This document shows positions 58,786 through 64,000 of a DNA stretch of 64,000 bases, piece by piece (within the stretch, counting starts at the first letter, position 1; each line of letters starts with the position of its first letter). The position numbers and the translations under genes are program-made. The notes under the pieces were generated by a model that saw only the letters and a program-made list of their open reading frames with translations, ran no database searches and was not told the DNA's origin. The stretch spans positions 3,614,741-3,678,740 of the forward strand of contig NW_023503293.1 in NCBI RefSeq assembly GCF_014529535.1, written 5' to 3'. The stretch is from Bradysia coprophila (lineage: Eukaryota > Arthropoda > Insecta > Diptera > Sciaridae).

Positions 58786-59744
58786 CTCAACGAGTTGTAT
58801 AAATAACTATTACGTAACGATTGAGTAGGCCGAAAGTTTTTCATGCTTTGGGACAAAATTAAAGAATTTTTCTCGTAATTTGGTCACTCGGCATGAGCCT
58901 CACATCGTTCAGGCTACAACTCGCGCCTAAAAATTGCCTAAAATCTCTCTCCAAAACAGATAAGTAAATTGTATTTTTGCTGATGGGTCACCGACTTCTA
59001 GGAATTATTTGTCATTATTTTGGGATTATTTTGAAGTCTGTGACCCCTCGATTTTTGCACGATTTTCGTCGAAACGTAAAAGTGAACGTACACCCAAAAA
59101 GATGTTCATTCGGAATATTTTTATTATTTATTATGATTCATTGAGAATTCACTGCTTAAAGCCTTTCACAATATTGTTGACATATTCCAATATATTAAAG
59201 AAATACATTTTAAGAAAAAAAAAAGAATTCGTGGCCAAGTGCATAATTTAATTCGATTTAATAAATACGTCGCAATGGAACGGTGTTGAAAGTCTAATGA
59301 ACGTAAACTTTGTTAAACTGACACTAAAGTGGCAAACAGATTCAGGGTAAGTGTTATGCTTTTTCAAACATTGATGGTGACTAATTAAACAAATAAAAGA
59401 TGCACAGCCACAAAAATGATTATGGAATCGAAAGATGTTTTCGATGTCAATGACTTTAGAAAAACACCTGCAGAATATGATTTGATGTAAATCAGCTGAA
59501 CCTTCGACAACCTAATAGCATTAATTCTAATGAATTTGACTATGATATGATGCGGAAGTGCAATTTTCTACTTGCCCTGGCACGAGACTATCGCTTCGTT
59601 TAACTTTTTTTTTAAGGACTAAAACACACGAGCAATTTTGCGCAGCACAAATTGTTGTTAACATCAACGCAAAATTGCTCGTGTTTTCGTTCCTAAACGT
59701 ATCGATCACAATACGAAATTTCTAACATTTCAGGCAGACAAATT

Positions 59745-62700
59745 ATGAACAACTCACAATCGATATCGTCAGTAAGATCAATTCCATCGGATATACAAGC
59801 GACAGGCGACGAGACTGCAATATCTAGCGAAACCGTTGAACAACTCAATTCATCGACAGAAGGCGCAACCGGAACAGTAGCTACCGATTCGAATCCCTTT
59901 TTTTCAACATTCCGATCAAATATGGAGAGAAGACTTAATGAACGTACCCAAAGCTGGCGAACCAATTTAAACAATGTGTTCAATGAAATTCGACCGATCA
60001 TCCAACATAGCCAAAGTGTCAATGCTAATAGCAATATTTTCAACAATTTTCGACCAAATGAACTGCATACTTCGGAATCAGTCCCACAGATGAGTCAAGT
60101 GCAAGCAGCTGATAGTTATGTTATTAATTTAGATGGACAGTCGAGTTCACAGCAACAGTCAATGTATTATTCAAACACATCGGTTGGTGATCGAAGTATG
60201 AACGAGCATTACACTTCCGGCAACAGTGACATAGATCCTTCAATTCAAGACAATGCACGACGACCTGATCGACCTCAGGCACAAGCGAATAATTCAAATA
60301 TACAAGGAAATACAGCACCAGCACAACCACCACCACCACATCGCCATACCAATAACAATAACAGTATGGATGACGTAACGGATGCTTTTGCCCAAATTCC
60401 CGAAGCCAGAGATATGATGAATGCTCTGATGAGATATTTTCCGTACGTCTGCATCATTCTCGTCAAAACGTGCTACGATCTCTTCGACGGGATTCTGCAT
60501 TTTTGCTCGTTGTACATTACATTTTCACACGCCAATTACGTTGTACGGCAGGAAATTTCCAAACATGCTCAACGAAGCACATTCAAGTTGCTGCGAGAGC
60601 TCCTCTACATCTCGATTGTTATCTTCGTGATCAGCTACTTAATGGACAATTCAATTTTCATTGTCAGCTTGGTAACAGGCAATACCCCATTAGCTCCATT
60701 GAACCTGCGACAGCTGTTGTTTTCCGTTGGCGTCACAGATTTGATTCTAAAGTTAATCACGGTAGCTATCAAAATTGGAATCACATTGCTGCCTGGTAGT
60801 TTGATCGAGTACAAAGGAAGGGTGAGTTGCAATAAAATTCGCTCGTTATACCATTTCGACATTTGGTATGAATTTGTCGTGGTTTGCAGGGACGCATTTT
60901 TTTGATGACTGAAGCCATTTCGCAATTTTGTCGTGGATTGGCACCGATTCAACCGTGGCTAGTATTCCTACTGGATTCGTATTCTGGCTCGGAAAAGGTA
61001 ATTTAGAGTTTCGGAATAGTATAATGTGGTCCGAGTTCCTGCACATGGCGAGACAAGGACATTACATGTAACTCGAGCTGGCAAAAATATCTCGGCTGTC
61101 AGGTAGCCAGTGCAGCCCTGCACATGGCTTTGTTTTTCCAGGGCTCGAGAGATCAAAAGAGTTCGGAATTAATTAAAAATATTTTCTTGGGCTTCGTTAA
61201 AAATGTTCATGACATTTTGAGTCACATTCCGAAGGGAGATCGAATAGTTACAAGAAAGGAGGCTTGAAGAGAGGAAATTTTTTGCGGGCGAAACCAAACC
61301 ATTATGGAGATTCTACGAGTAATTGCCAACTTTAGGAAACGACTAAATTTTGTCGAAGCAAATGAATGTCGCCCGACGCCTGGGAATAAGACATTTCTTC
61401 CAAGTGAGGGGCTTAATGACGTCGATTTTTTTTTACAAGAACTTCAAGTTTTGCTTGATATTTGAAGGACTTTATTGACTGATATAATTTTCCAGGATTT
61501 TCTTAGCTTTTCAAACCGAATTAACGAAGCGTCAGCCAAGCTTCTTATCAAATTCGCAACATTAGGTAGTGTCATGCGCTGTTAAATAGTCGGGTCAAAT
61601 CGTTGCTACAAACCACTAAAATTAGATAGATACCGTTCGAATAAAAACTAATTTTTCTGTTCTGTTTAACTAAATATGTGACTATAAACTTATGGGTTTT
61701 TTTTAGTTTTGAGATAAAAAAACTCGACTTTTTAATTGACATCAAGACTTGCTTTTATTGGTTTCTTTAGTTTCGGTCTTATCAACTGACCATATCATCA
61801 AACCAGCTAGACTTCCTCAAACTAATTCCATCAAAAACCGAATTTTCTACATCCTTCTACGTTTACATTATATTCCCTTAGAATGTGCTATTAACTCTAC
61901 CAAACTGGCCCAATGATAGCGTCTTATGTTCTATAATGAATGACTCGAACTTTCTGGTACAACGTTCTATATGTACCAAAATGACTAGAACATCTTCAGC
62001 CTATTTTACGACGTTATTCTTTTCTTTCGCTAGATCTACCAAAGCTAATGGAGATGTTACGCGAAAGATTTTATTTACTAACGCATTGTGTCTGTTTATG
62101 TACACACACTGCTTCCATGTAATCGATCTTGTACCTATTGTCGTACGGAGTTTCAACAAAGACATTTTGTTCACCAGGATCTTGTGGTCGAATGCCTCAT
62201 GTGTTCCTCGAATCTTGTTTCAATCCTTCTCAGACTCTCAGACGATATCTGGCATAAATTATTTCCACTCCTGCGTACCAACTCAATATTGTTAGCTCTG
62301 TAGATCGGTCTTAAAGCTTTGGTAATCTCTGAACAACACACCATGCTGACTCGCGTAGTTTCTTCTTTTTCAGATTTTTCTTTCTTCGGGAGTCCATGGA
62401 ACATTGACTATTTCGTCAGTTGTTTTTTTCCTTCCATGATTTTTGATTGCGTGCTCTATCGATTTTTCTTTATAACCATTTAGTCGTCCTATGACCAGGA
62501 TCGTGTCTCTTTCAATGTCATATGCTTAAAGAGTTTTAAAACCCCATAGGATAATGGTGAATTATTTACATCAGTGTCACCGATAAGCCCTCGGTTTTGA
62601 AAAAGTTTATAATATTTTCGGAACAGTTATGTTAAGTTGTAATTCAGTCGCTTGTTGTTACACCTTGAAAAATCTTGTTATTTCCACCAACTGCAATATC

Positions 62701-63158
62701 CTTTACATTGAATGTTTGTTGAATTAAACTAAAAACTTTTTTTTTACTCAGATCATTGGTGTTGTATTTGCTGCCGCATACATGGTTGCCAAAGGATCAG
62801 ATCTCGTACAAACAGCAATGTTTGTCAAGCGCGCATTTATTGAGCTGCTGAAAAAAGTGGTAAGAGTGTCATCATGATTCTGGATTTGTTCTTTCTTTTC
62901 TAAATCTAAATTCCCTTGATGCAGAGTTTCGGATCGACTCCAACGAAAGAGCAACTAGAATATGCCGGCACCCAATGTCCGATCTGTCATGATAATTACA
63001 CGTCACCGGTACTGCTCGAATGCAGTCACATTTTCTGCGAGCTGTGCGTGGGCCATTGGTTCGATCGGGAACAGACATGTCCGCTGTGCCGGGCGAAAGT
63101 TGCCGATGATCCATCGTGGCGGGACGGAGCGACGACAATGTTCAATCAATTTTACTAA
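59745..63158 (+). CDS. RNFT-like transmembrane RING E3 ubiquitin ligase
   Basis: Exons 59745-60821, 60890-60997, 62752-62859 and 62925-63158 join in frame to 508 aa. The N-terminal ~210 residues are disordered and Ser/Asn/Gln-rich (with PPPPHRHTNNNN). Then come several membrane segments (YVCIILVKTCYDLFDGIL, LLYISIVIFVISYL, a third before LLPGS, and IIGVVFAAAYMVA). The C-terminus is a C3HC4 RING: CPIC, CSHIFCELC, CPLC. The end DPSWRDGATTMFNQFY also matches RNFT1/2. Vertebrate RNFT1 acts in ER-associated degradation, ubiquitinating misfolded proteins; the same membrane role is inferred here. Intron 2 is 1.75 kb and carries a decayed retroelement. The initiating Met is the first in the frame after an acceptor-like TTTCAG, so a 5' UTR intron is possible. 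AATAAA lies at 63379. Confidence 0.9.
62020..62404 (-). mobile_element. Decayed Penelope-like element fragment (C-terminal end), minus strand
   Basis: The minus-strand frame 62404-62171 reads SEITKALRPIYRANNIELV and then RRIETRFEEHMRH. The latter resembles the GIY-YIG endonuclease segment with RxxETRFxEH, and the former the helix linker before it in Penelope-like retroelements. After a frameshift, INRHNALVNK and TSPLALVDLAKE resemble the extreme C-terminus of such proteins. Stops, frameshift and a missing middle part show it is dead. It lies inside intron 2 of the RNFT-like gene, in antisense. Family assignment is by motif memory only. Confidence 0.4.
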
Positions 63159-63447
63159 TCGATTTTTTTTTTGCTTTATTTGAATTTAATTTTAATTTTT
63201 CGTTTGTTTTTTTTTAAATCATGTAACTCAATGATGTCTCTTCGTTCGATTTAAAGACGATGCTCGGTGAAACGTTCGTTCGCTTAGATTTGAATCGAAA
63301 ATAATTTTTGTAAATTAAATCTTTTTTTATTCATTTTATCATTGACATAGGACACAGCATTTTTTTTATAGAAATTCAAATAAAAGAAGAAGAAGAAGAA
63401 GGAAATGTGCTTCACCCACCAGAATAAAAATCCCAACTCCTGTATTA

Positions 63448-63641
63448 TTAATAGTGTAGAACCAAATTGAAATTCATTGTACAATCATTGCATGCGTACA
63501 CTCCAGTATAATAATGTAATGTACACGATAATAGAACGTGCAGTGATTGACCAAACTCGTTTTTATTGTTTATATCATTAATCAGCTGCCCATCCGACTG
63601 TTCTGGATTTGAAAAATTCTCCGTCGGCCTTTGTGGCATGC
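63448..63641 (-). CDS. Possible terminal exon of a minus-strand gene running off the window
   Basis: A good acceptor (GGTTTTCAG on the minus strand) is followed by an open frame of 63 codons, MPQRPTENFSNPEQSDG..., ending at 63448. The first 35 residues have a normal amino-acid mix, while the end (LLSCTLHYYTGVYACND) may be chance. It is tail-to-tail with the RNFT-like gene. No family recognised; it may equally be noise. Confidence 0.25.
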
Positions 63642-64000
63642 CTGAAAACCAAAATGTTCGGAACTTAGTTAACGCAGAAGTTTGTGGAGATTGAGAGCAG
63701 TTTTTACGCCCGATCGAGACGTTTGTGATTGCAGATAAAAAAATGAGTTTTTGCTACGGATTTTTAAATAAAATTACTTCGACGCAAGACTTTCTAATCG
63801 TTTCTAAATATGACGATAAAGACTTCAAAATTTTCACTTCCAGAAGGGAGTCCAATTTTAGGTTCGCGAAGAGGATGTTTACGAAGGAAAGCCACCCTAA
63901 TGTTGTTACAGTAATGGCATGTCACGAATCTTTCGGGGCGTTTCCGTGCAACCTATCTCAGAAATAAAAATATTCACCTAGCGCACTGCAGCGCGACAAA

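Larger units (their letters stand above)
57311..59744. other. Intergenic region with several hairpin elements
   Basis: No gene is recognised between Arl2 and the RNFT-like gene; the latter may have 5' UTR exons here because its ATG is preceded by a TTTCAG acceptor-like site (59729-59734). The region holds the hairpins at 57718, 58444 and 58712, and a 20-bp-arm hairpin (ACACGAGCAATTTTGCG and complement) at about 59630-59685. Confidence 0.45.

Noticed and set aside
61885-62295. 136-codon plus-strand open frame in the RNFT-like intron
   Set aside because: It has no domain or signal and lies opposite the better-supported Penelope-like relic; it is most likely a chance frame.
63725-63967. 80-codon plus-strand open frame near the right end
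   Set aside because: No recognisable family, no splice or promoter context, AT-rich and Lys/Phe-heavy; probably chance.

Overview
The window is AT-rich insect nuclear DNA. All protein genes are spliced, many introns are 55-120 bp with GTAAGT-type donors, and the proteins (zeta-class GST, Arl2, enkurin, SLC22 transporter, effector-type caspase, RNFT-type RING protein) look like those of flies. The dense load of small foldback elements and long A-rich non-coding tracts suggests a lower dipteran (midge or gnat type). That placement is inference; no rRNA, mitochondrial or other taxon marker is present.

Layout, left to right. 1-7.3 kb: no recognisable gene, but a retroposon tail and two foldback elements, one with a clean 8-bp target duplication. 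7.3-11.7 kb (+): the 3' five exons of a TRERF1/ZNF541-like ELM2-SANT-zinc-finger corepressor subunit; its 5' end is not visible. 11.7-24.7 kb: a strongly strand-asymmetric A-rich desert (possible extended 3' UTR), then TIR/hairpin elements at 22-23 kb. 24.8-30.2 kb (+): maleylacetoacetate isomerase (GST zeta) with two possible in-frame N-termini, and a secreted-protein gene nested antisense in its 3.6-kb intron. 30.2-37.1 kb: repeats only. 37.1-40.6 kb (+): SLC22-type organic cation transporter. 40.6-48 kb: a mobile-element and satellite region (foldbacks, a 180-bp tandem array, a tRNA-like element). 48.0-49.3 kb (+): short-prodomain caspase. 51.1-52.3 kb (-): cysteine-rich secreted orphan. 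52.9-54.2 kb: two near-identical copies of a 214-bp element. 55.4-57.3 kb: enkurin (+) and Arl2 (-), convergent with only about 120 bp between stop codons. 59.7-63.2 kb (+): RNFT-like multi-pass RING E3 ligase with a decayed Penelope-like element in its second intron. A possible terminal exon of another minus-strand gene lies at the right edge.

The genes are not an operon or an obvious functional cluster: chromatin repression, Tyr/Phe catabolism, solute transport, apoptosis, cilia/flagella, tubulin folding and ER quality control are all represented. Gene models were built by hand from splice consensus plus reading-frame continuity; every junction listed preserves frame, but none has transcript support. 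The most unusual gene is the caspase, whose intersubunit linker lacks the usual cleavable aspartate. The most striking non-genic feature is the number and variety of palindromic foldback elements.
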